Source of the DNA: Gammaproteobacteria bacterium | Lineage (GTDB): Bacteria; Pseudomonadota; Gammaproteobacteria; Steroidobacterales; Foliamicaceae | Direction of reading: 5' to 3' | NCBI GenBank assembly: GCA_011523505.1 | Contig: WTGP01000019.1 | Span: 404,404-468,403, forward strand | DNA length: 64,000 bases | In this document: one piece after another, positions 10,803-22,129 of the stretch | How the letters are laid out: each line of letters opens with the position of its first letter | Position numbering within the stretch: the first letter of the stretch is position 1 | Notes under the pieces: model-generated | The model's database searches: none | What the model saw: the letters and a program-made list of their open reading frames with translations, nothing else | Told to the model about the DNA's origin: nothing | Program-made: the position numbers and the translations under genes

Positions 10803-12146
10803 TTACTTCCCGATGCAGAACTGCGAGAAGATCTCGCCCAGCAGGTCGTCGCTGCCCACCGCTCCGGTGATCTCGCCCAGGTGCTCCTGGGCGAGCCGCA
10901 GTTCCTCGGCCACCAGTTCCGCGGAATGGCCTTGACCGAACAGGGATCCCGCTGCGAGAAAACGCCGGTTCGCCTCCTTCAGGCTGTTGACCTGCCGGGA
11001 CCGGGCCGAAAACACGCCCTCGGCGGACCCTCCGGCCGCCTCCGCCAGAATCTCCCTGAGCGAGTCCAGCCCGGCGCCGGTCCTGGCGCTGAGGCTTACG
11101 GTCCTGTCTCCCGCCGCTCCGGGGGTCTCGCCGGTCAGGTCGATCTTGTTGCGCACTACGATGGTCCTGCCGGCCGGGCGCGGCTGCCGTCCGCCCGCTG
11201 CGGCGTCCCAGACGTTGAGCACCAGGTCCGCCTCGTCGCGCGCCGCGCGAGCCCTGCGGACGCCTTCCCGTTCCACGCCGCCCCCGGCAGAACGCAAGCC
11301 GGCGGTGTCGATCAGTTCCACGGGAATGCCCTCGATACTGATCTCCGCCCGCACCAGGTCGCGCGTGGTGCCCGGCTCGTCGGCCACGATGGCGGCAGGT
11401 TCACCCGCCAGGACGTTCATGAGCGAAGACTTGCCGGCATTGGGACGCCCGGAAATCACGACGTTCAGCCCGTCGCGAAGAATCCGGCCCCGTTCGGCGG
11501 CCTCCGACACCCGCCCGAACCGTATCCCCAGCTCTTCGAAGCCCTCCTTGAGCGTGCGGTCCTCGAGCGGGTTGACCTCCTCGTCGGGGAAGTCCAGCGT
11601 GGCCTCCAGGTGGGCCCGCAGGCCGGTCAGGCGGGAAACCAGGGCCTCCACGGCTTCCGAGAAGGCGCCGCGCAGGCTGCGTGCGGCGGCCCGCGCGGCG
11701 GCTGCGCTGGCGGCGTCGATGAGGTCGGCCACGGCTTCGGCCTGCGCCAGGTCCATGCGGTCATTGAGAAACGCCCGCCGCGAGAACTCGCCCGGGCCGG
11801 CGGGCCGCGCGCCAAGTTCGCAGATACGGGCGACAAGCAGGTCGCAGACCACCGGGCTGCCGTGCACCTGCAGTTCCAGCACGTCTTCGCCGGTAAAGGA
11901 GTTGGGAGCCGGAAAGAACAGCGCCAGGCCGCGGTCGAGCAATTCTCCGGAGGAATCCGTGAGCGACACCAGGCAGGCGCTGCGCGCCGGCGGCACTTGG
12001 CCGAGTATTTCCGCGGTCATGGCGCGCACGGCTTCGCCCGATACGCGAATCACCGCCACGCCGCCGCGCCCGGGCGGGGTGGCGCAGGCGACTATCGTGC
12101 CGCCCGCTTCCCGGGCGCCTTGTCGGTCCGGCGATTGATCCGCCAT
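10803..12146 (-). CDS. mnmE: tRNA modification GTPase MnmE (TrmE)
   Basis: 447 residues from the ATG at 12146; the family is about 450. Domains: N-terminal folate-binding region (GTIVACATPPGRGGVAVIRV), helical domain, and an inserted G domain with G1 GRPNAGKS, GTTRD, DTAGL and NKID. The C-terminal FCIGK motif contains the Cys conserved in MnmE. It partners with MnmG in cmnm5U34 formation. The start lies inside the 3' end of yidC (55-nt overlap); no other start codon exists between there and the first conserved residue, so the overlap looks real. Confidence 0.96.
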   Translation of the reverse strand: MADQSPDRQGAREAGGTIVACATPPGRGGVAVIRVSGEAVRAMTAEILGQVPPARSACLVSLTDSSGELLDRGLALFFPAPNSFTGEDVLELQVHGSPVVCDLLVARICELGARPAGPGEFSRRAFLNDRMDLAQAEAVADLIDAASAAAARAAARSLRGAFSEAVEALVSRLTGLRAHLEATLDFPDEEVNPLEDRTLKEGFEELGIRFGRVSEAAERGRILRDGLNVVISGRPNAGKSSLMNVLAGEPAAIVADEPGTTRDLVRAEISIEGIPVELIDTAGLRSAGGGVEREGVRRARAARDEADLVLNVWDAAAGGRQPRPAGRTIVVRNKIDLTGETPGAAGDRTVSLSARTGAGLDSLREILAEAAGGSAEGVFSARSRQVNSLKEANRRFLAAGSLFGQGHSAELVAEELRLAQEHLGEITGAVGSDDLLGEIFSQFCIGK

Positions 12147-13774
12147 TGCTGCAGGGTGGAGAAGATCGAATTGGTCAGCCAGTACAAGACCAGGCCGGAG
12201 GGGAAGAACATGAAGAACACGGTGAACATCACCGGCATCGCCGTCATGATCCGGGCCTGCATGGGGTCGGGCGGCTTGGGGTTCAGTTTCTGCTGCCAGA
12301 ACATCGCCGCACCCATGAGCGCCGGCAGTACGAAAATCGGGTCGCGCGAGGACAGGTCGTTGATCCACAGCAGGAAGGGCGCCTGGCGGATTTCCACGCT
12401 CTCCACCAGCACCCAGTAGAACGCGATGAAGAACGGCAACTGTATGAATATGGGCAGGCAGCCGGCGGCCGGATTGACCTTCTCCGTCTTGTACAGATCC
12501 ATCATGGCGCGGTTGCGCCCCTGCGGATCGTCCTTGAACCGTTCCTGAATCGACTTGAGCCGCGGCTGCAGCTTGCGCATGCGGGCCATGGACTTGCCGC
12601 TGGCCTCCGTGAGCGGGAACAGCACCGCCTTGATGATCAGCGTGGCGAGGACGATGGCCCAGCCCCAGTTGCCGACGCCCGCGAACAAGGTCTTAAGAAG
12701 CCAGAAAAGAGGCTGGGCGAATATCGTGAAAATCCCGTAGTCCACGGTCAATTCCAGTCCCGGTGCGGTCTCGCTGAGCTGCGATTGCAGCTTCGGGCCC
12801 ACGAACAAGCTGGCGAAAAAGCGCTCTTCGCCGCCCGGCGGCACCGCCCGCACCGGACCGATCGCGCTCAGTCGGTAGGTGCGCCCGGAAACCCTGCCGT
12901 CGTACCGGTAGGGCTGTTCCCCATCGGGCACGGCCGCCGCGACAAAGTGGTGCTGTATTGACCCCACCCAGCCGGCCGTGATGTTGGCCTCGCTGAGCGG
13001 CTCTTCCTCGATATCGTCCACGTCCATCCGGTCGTAGCTGTCGCCGTCATAGTAGACAGGGCCGGTAATGGAGTAGGTGTCGACGTTGAACATCGAGCGC
13101 TTCTCCGGAAGGTGGACGCGGCGCAGCAGAACGTAGGGCGCCACGCCGTAATCGCCGCCGCCCCCGTTGCGCACCACCTGCTCCACCTCGACCGCGTAGC
13201 TTCCGCGGCGGAACGTGTAAAGCTTGGTCACGCTGACGCCGCCCTCGCTCCAGGTCAGCGGCACGACCAATTCGTCTTCGCCCTCGAGAAGCCGGAACTC
13301 GCTGAGTTCGCTCGAAAAACGCTCGTGATGATTGGCTTCCGGGGCGTCATCCACCGCCCGCAAACCGGTGCTCAGGGTGTACTCTGCCCCGGGCGTGGCG
13401 CTCAACAGCCGCACCTTGGCTGCGTCTTCGTTCTTGTCAACCGGGTAGTCCAGCAGGATCGCTTCAACCAGATCGCCGCCTACCTTGCTGATGGACAGAT
13501 CAAACACGTCGGTGACCACCCGCACCACCGGCGGCTGCGCCGACAGGCGGGCGGGCGATTCCGCCTGGTCCTCCCCGGGCTCGGCGCCGGAAACGGAGGG
13601 AAGAGCCGGCAGGTCCGTCTCGTCAGGTGCGGCCGGCGAAGACGGCGCCGGCAGGTCCCCGGGGACCGGAGCCGGCTCGGCGTCGCGGCGAAGCTCGTCC
13701 TGGTTCCACGCCTGCCAACTGAACAGCAGCATGGCGCCGAACATGATCCAGAGCGGGAACCTCAGTCTTTCCAC
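12092..13774 (-). CDS. yidC: Membrane protein insertase YidC
   Basis: 560 residues. One N-terminal membrane segment (WIMFGAMLLFSWQAWNQDE), a large periplasmic domain as in Gram-negative YidC, then the conserved insertase core with five membrane segments (NWGWAIVLATLIIKAVLFPL, KVNPAAGCLPIFIQLPFF, LYWLTNSIFSTLQQW). The conserved Arg in the hydrophilic groove corresponds to the KSMARMRKLQPR region or neighbouring helices. It inserts and folds inner-membrane proteins with or without SecYEG. The GTG start is chosen because GGAGGG lies 5-6 nt upstream; it overlaps rnpA by 13 nt, leaving no room for yidD. Confidence 0.96.
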   Translation of the reverse strand: MERLRFPLWIMFGAMLLFSWQAWNQDELRRDAEPAPVPGDLPAPSSPAAPDETDLPALPSVSGAEPGEDQAESPARLSAQPPVVRVVTDVFDLSISKVGGDLVEAILLDYPVDKNEDAAKVRLLSATPGAEYTLSTGLRAVDDAPEANHHERFSSELSEFRLLEGEDELVVPLTWSEGGVSVTKLYTFRRGSYAVEVEQVVRNGGGGDYGVAPYVLLRRVHLPEKRSMFNVDTYSITGPVYYDGDSYDRMDVDDIEEEPLSEANITAGWVGSIQHHFVAAAVPDGEQPYRYDGRVSGRTYRLSAIGPVRAVPPGGEERFFASLFVGPKLQSQLSETAPGLELTVDYGIFTIFAQPLFWLLKTLFAGVGNWGWAIVLATLIIKAVLFPLTEASGKSMARMRKLQPRLKSIQERFKDDPQGRNRAMMDLYKTEKVNPAAGCLPIFIQLPFFIAFYWVLVESVEIRQAPFLLWINDLSSRDPIFVLPALMGAAMFWQQKLNPKPPDPMQARIMTAMPVMFTVFFMFFPSGLVLYWLTNSIFSTLQQWRINRRTDKAPGKRAAR

Positions 13775-14139
13775 TTGCCCTCCGCTTCGGCCGCCCGCAC
13801 AACCTCGCTCCAAAGGCGCGGCAATCGGGGCCCGAGATCAATCGCCCCGCCGGCCGAAGGCCGGTTGAGGCTCACCACGATGTCCAGCCCGGCCAGACGG
13901 TGCTGGTTGACCCGGAAACTCTCCCTGAGCTGTCGCCGTACCCGGTTGCGGACCACGGCCTTGCGGGTGGCCTTCAGGCTTACCGCCAGCCCCAGGCGGG
14001 CGGGCCCCCTGCCGTTGGGGCGAATGCGGGCGTGCAGGAGGCCGGCCCGGGCCCGGCGACCCGTGCGAAACACGGCGCGAAAATCGGACGCCTTGAGCAG
14101 GCGGGCTTCGCGAGGAAAACGCAGCCGTTCTGGTGTCAT
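13762..14139 (-). CDS. rnpA: Ribonuclease P protein component
   Basis: 125 residues from ATG 14139, typical for the family. It has the N-terminal FPREARLLKASDF motif and the RNR-like signature KAVVRNRVRRQLRESFR that binds RNase P RNA. It supports 5' maturation of tRNAs. The nine residues before this ATG (an in-frame ATG at 14166) are not family-like, so the shorter start is preferred. It lies between rpmH and yidC; the usual yidD between rnpA and yidC is absent. Confidence 0.95.
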   Translation of the reverse strand: MTPERLRFPREARLLKASDFRAVFRTGRRARAGLLHARIRPNGRGPARLGLAVSLKATRKAVVRNRVRRQLRESFRVNQHRLAGLDIVVSLNRPSAGGAIDLGPRLPRLWSEVVRAAEAEGKWKD

Positions 14140-14247
14140 GCCGTGCAAGTGCCGTGGGAACCGCAAAGTATTGATTTTCCGGCGATTCTATCGCTTGTCA
14201 CCGGCTCGCCCAGAATGCCGGCGACCGCTAGCCGCCGGTTGCGGCGA

Positions 14248-14382
14248 CTAGTGCGACAGCCTGGCCCGTCCCTTGCTCCTCCGCCTCTTCAGGACCAGCC
14301 GGCCGGCCCTCGTCGCCATGCGGGCGCGAAAGCCGTGAGTGCGCTTGCGTTTGATGCGACTGGGCTGGTATGTGCGCTTCAT
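14248..14382 (-). CDS. rpmH: 50S ribosomal protein L34
   Basis: 44 residues starting [18 protein letters not shown] and ending GRARLSH, an almost invariant L34 sequence; very basic, as expected for this small large-subunit protein. It begins the leftward rpmH-rnpA-yidC-mnmE operon and is read from a good sigma-70-like promoter (14433-14461). It marks the origin-proximal end of the leftward cluster, divergent from dnaA. Confidence 0.97.
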   Translation of the reverse strand: MKRTYQPSRIKRKRTHGFRARMATRAGRLVLKRRRSKGRARLSH

Positions 14383-14399
14383 TGCTCTTGAATGAAATC

Positions 14400-14416
14400 G
14401 CGGCGGTCACCGCCGC
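14400..14416. repeat. Perfect 8-bp inverted repeat in the rpmH leader
   Basis: GCGGCGGT-C-ACCGCCGC, arms 14400-14407 and 14409-14416. It lies between the rpmH promoter and rpmH start, so it would be a stable hairpin in the 5' leader of the rpmH transcript. Function unknown; it could be a leader attenuator or an operator. Confidence 0.5.
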
Positions 14417-14432
14417 CGCACAAGGGGCGCTC

Positions 14433-14461
14433 AGCATAGCCTCTGGCAGGCGCAAAGTCAA
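14433..14461 (-). promoter_or_regulatory. Sigma-70-type promoter for the rpmH operon
   Basis: On the minus strand: -35 TTGACT (14461-14456), 17-nt spacer, -10 TATGCT (14438-14433). This is 5/6 and 4-5/6 consensus with optimal spacing and lies about 50 nt upstream of rpmH. Best promoter seen in the window. Confidence 0.75.
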
Positions 14462-14475
14462 TGAAGGCAAGGGGT

Positions 14476-14504
14476 TTGATTCCGGCGGCGAGTTGTGGAA
14501 TAAA
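14476..14504 (+). promoter_or_regulatory. Possible dnaA promoter
   Basis: -35 TTGATT (14476-14481), 17-nt spacer, -10 AATAAA (14499-14504), 44 nt before the dnaA ATG. The -35 matches four of six positions and the -10 four of six. Tentative. Confidence 0.4.
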
Positions 14505-14548
14505 GTGCCTTACGAGGCTCATCCGGGACCCCTTCGACCACCAAGCCC

Positions 14549-15904
14549 ATGCCTGGCGCAACGCGTGAGAAAACTGATTTCTGGCACGAGGTTTGTCGGG
14601 AACTGAGACCCCTTCTGGCGGAGGAAAAGTACAACACCTACATCCAGCCCCTTGAGGCGCAGTTCGACAACGGCCGGCTCAGGCTGATCGCCCCCAACCG
14701 CTTCGTTCGCGGCTGGATCGAGTCCAATTGCATGCACCTCCTGGCCGAGGCCTGCGAACGGCAGGGCGCCGAGGCCGATGTGGAGTTCCTCGACCGGCCG
14801 ATCCCGCGGCGGGCCCCTGCCGCGGCGCCACCCGAGGCGGCGGCGCCGCCGCTGCCGGGTTCCAGGTTGACGTCCCACTTCACCTTCGATGCGTTCGTTA
14901 CCGGGCCGACCAACCAGGTCGCCTACGATGCCGCCCGCCACGTGGCCCGCCACCGGGCCTACAACCCGCTGCTCATCTATGGCGGCGTCGGGCTGGGCAA
15001 GACCCATCTCATGCACGCCATCGGTCACCAGCTTCTGGCGGACCGGCGCGGGCTGCGCGTCGCCTATGTGCATTCTGACACCTTCATCAACGACTACCTG
15101 AGCGCCTTGCGCAAGGTGCGCGCTTCCTACGGCAGATCGGGCTCCGACCAGCTTGTCGAGCAATTCAAGCGCTCCTACCGCAGCGTGGACACGCTCCTGC
15201 TGGACGATGTGCAGTTCCTGGCCGGCAAGGAGAGCTCGCAGGAGCAGTTCTATCACACGCTCAACGTGCTGCTGCAGGACGGCCGGCAGATCGTTCTGAC
15301 CTGCGACAAGCTTCCGCGCGAGGTGACCGGGCTGGAAACCCGCGTGATCTCGCGGCTCGGTTCCGGCCTGATGGTCAACATCGAACCGCCGGACCTGGAA
15401 ACCCGCGCCGCCATCGTGCTTGCCAAGGCCGAAGCGGCCCGCGTGGATTGCCCCGAAGACGTGGCGATGTATATCGCGCAGCACGTCTTCTCCAGCGTCC
15501 GCGAACTCGAAGGCGCCTACCGCACCGTTGAAGCCATGTCGCGTTTCCGCGGCATGCCGATCGATCTCCAGCTGGCCAGGCAGGCCCTGAAGAATCACGT
15601 GGCTTCGGTGGCGCGCCGCATTACTCCGGAGGAAATTCAGAAGCTGGTCGCCAATTACTTTCAGATCCGTCCCTCCGACTTGCGGTCCGCCAGCCGTAAA
15701 CGGGCGATCGTGCGACCGCGGCAGATCGCAATGGTGCTGGCGCGGGAATACACCGACTTGAGCCTGCCGGACATCGGCGAGGCCTTTGGCGGGCGGGACC
15801 ACACGACCGTGATCAATGCGGTCCGCCGGATTCAGGAATTGCGAGGTTCAGACCACAATTTAGACCAGCAATACAAGAGTCTGGCCAGTATCCTTGCACA
15901 GTAG
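14549..15904 (+). CDS. dnaA: Chromosomal replication initiator DnaA
   Basis: 451 residues. Domain I (about 1-80) is followed by a short Ala/Pro-rich linker (88-105). The AAA+ domain III carries Walker A GGVGLGKTH (145-153) and Walker B LLLDDVQFLAGK. Domain IV has the DnaA-box-binding signature GGRDHTTVINAVRRI near 413-427. DnaA-ATP binds DnaA boxes and opens the origin. The gene is divergent from rpmH and followed by a 234-nt AT-rich gap and dnaN, the standard dnaA-dnaN-recF-gyrB origin arrangement. Confidence 0.98.
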   Translation: MPGATREKTDFWHEVCRELRPLLAEEKYNTYIQPLEAQFDNGRLRLIAPNRFVRGWIESNCMHLLAEACERQGAEADVEFLDRPIPRRAPAAAPPEAAAPPLPGSRLTSHFTFDAFVTGPTNQVAYDAARHVARHRAYNPLLIYGGVGLGKTHLMHAIGHQLLADRRGLRVAYVHSDTFINDYLSALRKVRASYGRSGSDQLVEQFKRSYRSVDTLLLDDVQFLAGKESSQEQFYHTLNVLLQDGRQIVLTCDKLPREVTGLETRVISRLGSGLMVNIEPPDLETRAAIVLAKAEAARVDCPEDVAMYIAQHVFSSVRELEGAYRTVEAMSRFRGMPIDLQLARQALKNHVASVARRITPEEIQKLVANYFQIRPSDLRSASRKRAIVRPRQIAMVLAREYTDLSLPDIGEAFGGRDHTTVINAVRRIQELRGSDHNLDQQYKSLASILAQ

Positions 15905-16138
15905 CTTCCGCATGGGAGTCGCCTGGGGACAAGGCCGGGCCTGTCTGTGGATGAGTTGTTGAACTGTCGTTCACCCACATTCCGCCCACAGGCGCCGCTA
16001 CCGCAAGCACACCCATACTCCACACTGTAATGGAAATTAAGCCATTGATTTATAACATCTTTCTGGATATTCACACATATCCACCCATGTCATTATCATC
16101 ATCGTCTATATATATGAGATGGTGATTAAGGAGGACCC
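15905..16138. other. Candidate replication origin (oriC) in the dnaA-dnaN gap
   Basis: The gap holds near-consensus DnaA boxes: TCATCCACA on the minus strand (15946-15954, one mismatch to TTATCCACA), ATATTCACA (16067-16075, one mismatch to TTATNCACA) and ATATCCACC (16077-16085, two mismatches). Two AT-rich stretches (about 16027-16070 and 16088-16120) in otherwise GC-rich DNA could serve as the unwinding element. It is flanked by dnaA and dnaN. The box density is modest, so the rpmH-dnaA gap remains an alternative. The 3' end also holds the AAGGAGG ribosome site of dnaN (16128-16134). Confidence 0.5.
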
Positions 16139-17269
16139 ATGAAACTCAGCATTCCGCAGGAGGGCCTGCACAGTCTTTTGCAGTCGGTCACGAGTGCGGC
16201 GCAAAGCCAGGCGGACACCATGGCAATTCTTCGCAATGCGCTGCTGGATGCGGCCGAAGGGTTTCTGACCGCCACCTGCACGAACCTGGAGTTGACGCTC
16301 GTGGCGCGAGCGCAATTGATCGACATCGCCACGGAAGGATCGGTGACCGTGCCGGCGAAACTGCTGCAGGGAATAAGCGCGTCCCTTCGCGGCGGCAGCA
16401 ATATCGAGCTTGAGCTTGACGGAAACCAGCTTTCCGTGAAGTGCGGGCGCTATTCGGGCACGCTGGAGACCTTGCCGCCCGAGGACTTTCCGCGGCTGGA
16501 CCCGGGTAACGACGTTGACGGAGTCACGATGAAGTCCGCCGTGCTCGCGAAGATGCTGTCGGAGACCCACTTCGCCATGGCGCAGTCCGATCCACGGTAT
16601 TACCTCAATGGCATGCTGATTGAAGTTTCGGAAGACGGGTTGCGGCTGGTGGCAACCGACGGCCATCGCCTGTCGTGTTCGGAAACGGCCGAATGCACGG
16701 CGTCCGGCGATTCCGGCTCGAGCAAGGGAATCGTCCCGCGCAACAGTATCAACGCCTTGCGACCGCTGCTGGCGTTCAGCGAGGACGTGGAACTGGCGAT
16801 CGGCGACAACCAGGTTCGATTCAGCCTGGGCGACCGGCACATGACATCAAAGCTCATCGAGGGCCGTTACCCGGAATACCGGCGGGTTATTCCCGAGCGG
16901 CAGGAGAAGCCCGTCGTGGCCAATCGCGAAGCGCTGGAATCGGCGCTGAGCCGGGTGGCGCTGGTGGCCCGCGAGAGCCGCGGAGTAAGGGATCAGCGTA
17001 TTCCGCTGGTGTCGGTACTGGTGAAGGAGAACCTGGTGGGCATCAGCACCGAGGGAGGCCAGGGCGCACAGGCGCAGGACGAGATCGAGGCCGGCTACCA
17101 CGGCCCCGAGATCAAGGTGGGCTTCAACGCCATCTACCTGACGGACATCCTGAGGTCCCTGCAATCCGACGAGGTCGAGATTCATGTGCGCGACGGAAAC
17201 AGCAGCGTGCTCATCTGTGCGCCCGATGGCGAGGCCGTGCAGCACATCGTCATGCCCATGCGCCTGTAG
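16139..17269 (+). CDS. dnaN: DNA polymerase III beta sliding clamp
   Basis: 376 residues, near the usual 366. Three successive clamp folds: N-terminal (MKLSIPQEGLHSLLQSVTSAA), middle (LSETHFAMAQSDPRYYLNGMLIE with LVATDGHRLS) and C-terminal, ending VQHIVMPMRL, the conserved MPMRL tail. The dimer encircles DNA and tethers polymerases. A strong AAGGAGG lies 4 nt before the ATG. It follows dnaA and precedes recF by 49 nt. Confidence 0.98.
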   Translation: MKLSIPQEGLHSLLQSVTSAAQSQADTMAILRNALLDAAEGFLTATCTNLELTLVARAQLIDIATEGSVTVPAKLLQGISASLRGGSNIELELDGNQLSVKCGRYSGTLETLPPEDFPRLDPGNDVDGVTMKSAVLAKMLSETHFAMAQSDPRYYLNGMLIEVSEDGLRLVATDGHRLSCSETAECTASGDSGSSKGIVPRNSINALRPLLAFSEDVELAIGDNQVRFSLGDRHMTSKLIEGRYPEYRRVIPERQEKPVVANREALESALSRVALVARESRGVRDQRIPLVSVLVKENLVGISTEGGQGAQAQDEIEAGYHGPEIKVGFNAIYLTDILRSLQSDEVEIHVRDGNSSVLICAPDGEAVQHIVMPMRL

Positions 17270-17318
17270 CGGGCACCGACGCTTGCGGCGAATGCCGCCC
17301 GCAAGCAGCGGGTGAGGC

Positions 17319-18380
17319 GTGGCCCGGTTGACGGAACTTCGGGCGCGCAACCTGCGGGCCCTGGGAGACATGGATCTGTCCCCCGACGGGCAGGCCAATC
17401 TCGTTACGGGACACAACGGCGCCGGCAAGACAACCCTTCTTGAGGCAATCTACCTGTTGTCGCGGGGCCGGTCATTCCGGGGCAGCGATCTGCGGCAGCT
17501 CGTTGCACACGGGAAACAGGCGGCTGCAATCAGCGGCACCGTGGCTGTGGGTCAGGCCGCCCGACGCCTTGGCCTGACGATTTCGGGAGGGAGCGCGCGG
17601 GCGCGACTGGACGGCGCCGACGGCGCACGGCGACCGGAGATCGCACGGTTGCTGCCGGTGCTGAATCTGGACGCGAGGCTCATGGACCTGGTGGACCGCG
17701 GCCCGGAGCGGCGCCGGCTGCTGCTGAACTGGGTAACGTTTCACGTGGAACCCGGGTTTAACGCCGCCTGGAGGCGGTTTCGGCGCGCATTGAGACAGCG
17801 GAACGCCAGTCTCAGGCAAGGCGCGGGAACAAAAGCCATCGCGGCCTGGGACGGAGAGTTTTGCCGGGCGGCGCTGGAAATGGAGGCGTTGCGGAAGGCA
17901 GTGGCGGAGCGGCTGAGACCGCGGTTTGCGAAGATCGCGGCCAGGCTTACCGGTATGCCGGCGGACTGGGACTACCATCCGGGCTGGCCCAGGGAAGATT
18001 CTCTGGAGGAAATCCTCAGGGCGGGCCTGGACGGGGACCGCAAGCAGGGAAACACCCGCTTCGGCCCGCAGCGGGCCGACCTGGTTCTGCGGCTGGAGTC
18101 CAGGCGGGCGCGGTACATTGCGTCGCGCGGACAACAGAAGCTGTTGGCCTCGTCACTGATGCTGGCGGCGGCGGAAGTGCTTGAAACGGAGGGCGCCAAC
18201 AGGCCTGTACTGCTGGTTGACGAGCCGCTGGTAGAGCTGGATGCGGACCATGGGCGGGAATTGCTGAAAGCGTTTGTGGAACGGGGGGCTCAGCTCTTCA
18301 TCGCCGCGGTCGAAACGGCCCCGTACCGGAGCTGGATGGAAGCGCGGGAAATTCGCCTGAAAGAGGGCGCGCTGGTATAA
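17319..18380 (+). CDS. recF: DNA replication and repair protein RecF
   Basis: 353 residues with a GTG start. Walker A GHNGAGKTT (31-39) is followed by the family stretch LLEAIYLLSRGRSFRG; near the C-terminus come SRGQQKLLASSLMLA (signature region) and LLVDEPLVELDADH (Walker B). RecF loads RecA at single-stranded gaps with RecO and RecR. It directly follows dnaN. The stop codon region runs into the palindromic element that separates it from gyrB. Confidence 0.96.
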   Translation: MARLTELRARNLRALGDMDLSPDGQANLVTGHNGAGKTTLLEAIYLLSRGRSFRGSDLRQLVAHGKQAAAISGTVAVGQAARRLGLTISGGSARARLDGADGARRPEIARLLPVLNLDARLMDLVDRGPERRRLLLNWVTFHVEPGFNAAWRRFRRALRQRNASLRQGAGTKAIAAWDGEFCRAALEMEALRKAVAERLRPRFAKIAARLTGMPADWDYHPGWPREDSLEEILRAGLDGDRKQGNTRFGPQRADLVLRLESRRARYIASRGQQKLLASSLMLAAAEVLETEGANRPVLLVDEPLVELDADHGRELLKAFVERGAQLFIAAVETAPYRSWMEAREIRLKEGALV

Positions 18381-18395
18381 TTTGACGCGTGCCCG

Positions 18396-18658
18396 GTGCC
18401 GTGCCAAGCTTATATTTCCGCCTCAGCGCGCGTCCCCTGGTTCGTGGCAAGGCGCGTCCCGCCGGGAATGGTGTTTCCCATTGCCCAGGGGCGCAACGCG
18501 GCCACGGGCCAGGGGACGCGCGCCCTTCGGGAGCGGGCGTAGCGCGCCCCCGCGGCGTTGCAGCCCTTGGAAATACACGCGGTATTCCCTGCGGACTGCG
18601 CCTTGCAGGGACACGCTACGCCCGCTCTGAGGCGGAAATATAAGCTTGGCACGGCACC
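18396..18658. repeat. 263-bp palindromic repeat element (copy 1) with perfect 32-bp terminal inverted repeats
   Basis: The termini 18396-18427 and 18627-18658 are perfect 32-bp inverted repeats (containing GCCAAGCTTATATTTCCGCC). Inside are further nested hairpins: GCGTCCCCTGG near 18430 pairs with CCAGGGGACGC near 18510; GAGCGGGCGTAGCG near 18533 pairs with CGCTACGCCCGCTC near 18614; CCCTGCGG...TTGCAGGG near 18590. No protein reading frame looks real. A diverged relative lies at about 40855-41041. The structure suits a MITE-like or REP/BIME-like element, or a folded RNA. It fills most of the recF-gyrB gap (18381-18831); I see nothing else recognisable in 18659-18831. Confidence 0.85.
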
Positions 18659-18822
18659 CGGTGTTGTGTACCGCCCGCTCAGGCAGGGCGCTTCCTACGC
18701 TGCCATCGGTCGCTTTGCGGCCCGCGGCTTCAGGGCCGACGCTTTTATTTGCGGGACGTCACGCCAGGCGCACAGCGCCGGAAGGAACACCGCAGCAACC
18801 TCTTCACGGAAGATTCTCGTAG

Positions 18823-21366
<2,544 letters not shown>

Positions 21367-21406
21367 CGGCCTCGAAAATCCTCAAATGTCTGCTTATTAG
21401 CAGCTA

Positions 21407-22129
21407 TCATCCGCTAATTGTTCTTATCTTCCTTACTTCGGCTTCGATCCAGCTCTTCGCTTCCTCGGTAATCTTGCGGGCCCCGGCGCGGGTGGGGTCA
21501 ATGGGGCGTCCGATAACGATGCGTATGGCGCCGGGTTGCTTGCTTGCGCTGCGCCGGGGCCAATGGTCGCCCGCGTTGTGGGCCACCGGGACCACGGGAC
21601 AACCCGCGGCCGAAGCGATCATGGCGCCGCCGGGCGCGTAATGGCCCACCTCTCCCGGGGCCACGCGGGTTCCTTCGGGAAACACGATGACCCACAGGCC
21701 CTTGTCCCGGATTCGCGCGCGGCCCTGACGAATGACCGAGCGGATTCCCTTCGCCCCCCTGGCCCGATCGACGCCGATGGCCCGCATGCTTGCCAGGCCC
21801 CAGCCGAAAATCGGCACGAACATCAGTTCCCGCTTCAGCATCCAGGTCTGCCGGGGGAACAGCAGCGCCTGCACGATCGTGTCGAAAGCCGACGAGTGTT
21901 TCATCAGCACGACGCAAGGGCCGTCCGGCAGGTTTTCCCGTCCGCTTGCTTCCCAGGAAACTCCGCACAGGACACGCAGCAGCCACAGGTTGGCCAGGGC
22001 CCAGCAACGCACGGCAAAGAAGTAGCGCACCCTGTGGGGCAACGGCCACAGGACTACGGCCCAAAGGCTGCCGGCCACGGTGTTGGCGACCAGCAGGGCG
22101 GTAAACAGCAGGCCCGAAAGACGTCTCAT
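21407..22129 (-). CDS. plsC: 1-acyl-sn-glycerol-3-phosphate acyltransferase (PlsC family)
   Basis: 240 residues. N-terminal hydrophobic segment, then acyltransferase motif I as KHSSAFDT (H-x4-D), motif III FPEGTRVAPGE and a Pro-containing motif IV CPVVPVAHNAG. It transfers an acyl group to lysophosphatidic acid at the inner membrane in phospholipid synthesis. The ATG at 22129 overlaps the gmhB stop by 4 nt (ATGA), which favours it over an ATG at 22150. Coupled to gmhB and glyQS. The exact acyl donor or a lysophospholipid substrate cannot be told. Confidence 0.88.
   Translation of the reverse strand: MRRLSGLLFTALLVANTVAGSLWAVVLWPLPHRVRYFFAVRCWALANLWLLRVLCGVSWEASGRENLPDGPCVVLMKHSSAFDTIVQALLFPRQTWMLKRELMFVPIFGWGLASMRAIGVDRARGAKGIRSVIRQGRARIRDKGLWVIVFPEGTRVAPGEVGHYAPGGAMIASAAGCPVVPVAHNAGDHWPRRSASKQPGAIRIVIGRPIDPTRAGARKITEEAKSWIEAEVRKIRTISG

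Noticed and set aside
12147..12368. Longer mnmE start at 12368
   Set aside because: The extra residues lie entirely within yidC in another frame and are not MnmE-like.
21380..21410. Small hairpin CTGCT-TATT-AGCAG after gyrB as terminator
   Set aside because: Only 5 bp of stem and no T-run; too weak to call.
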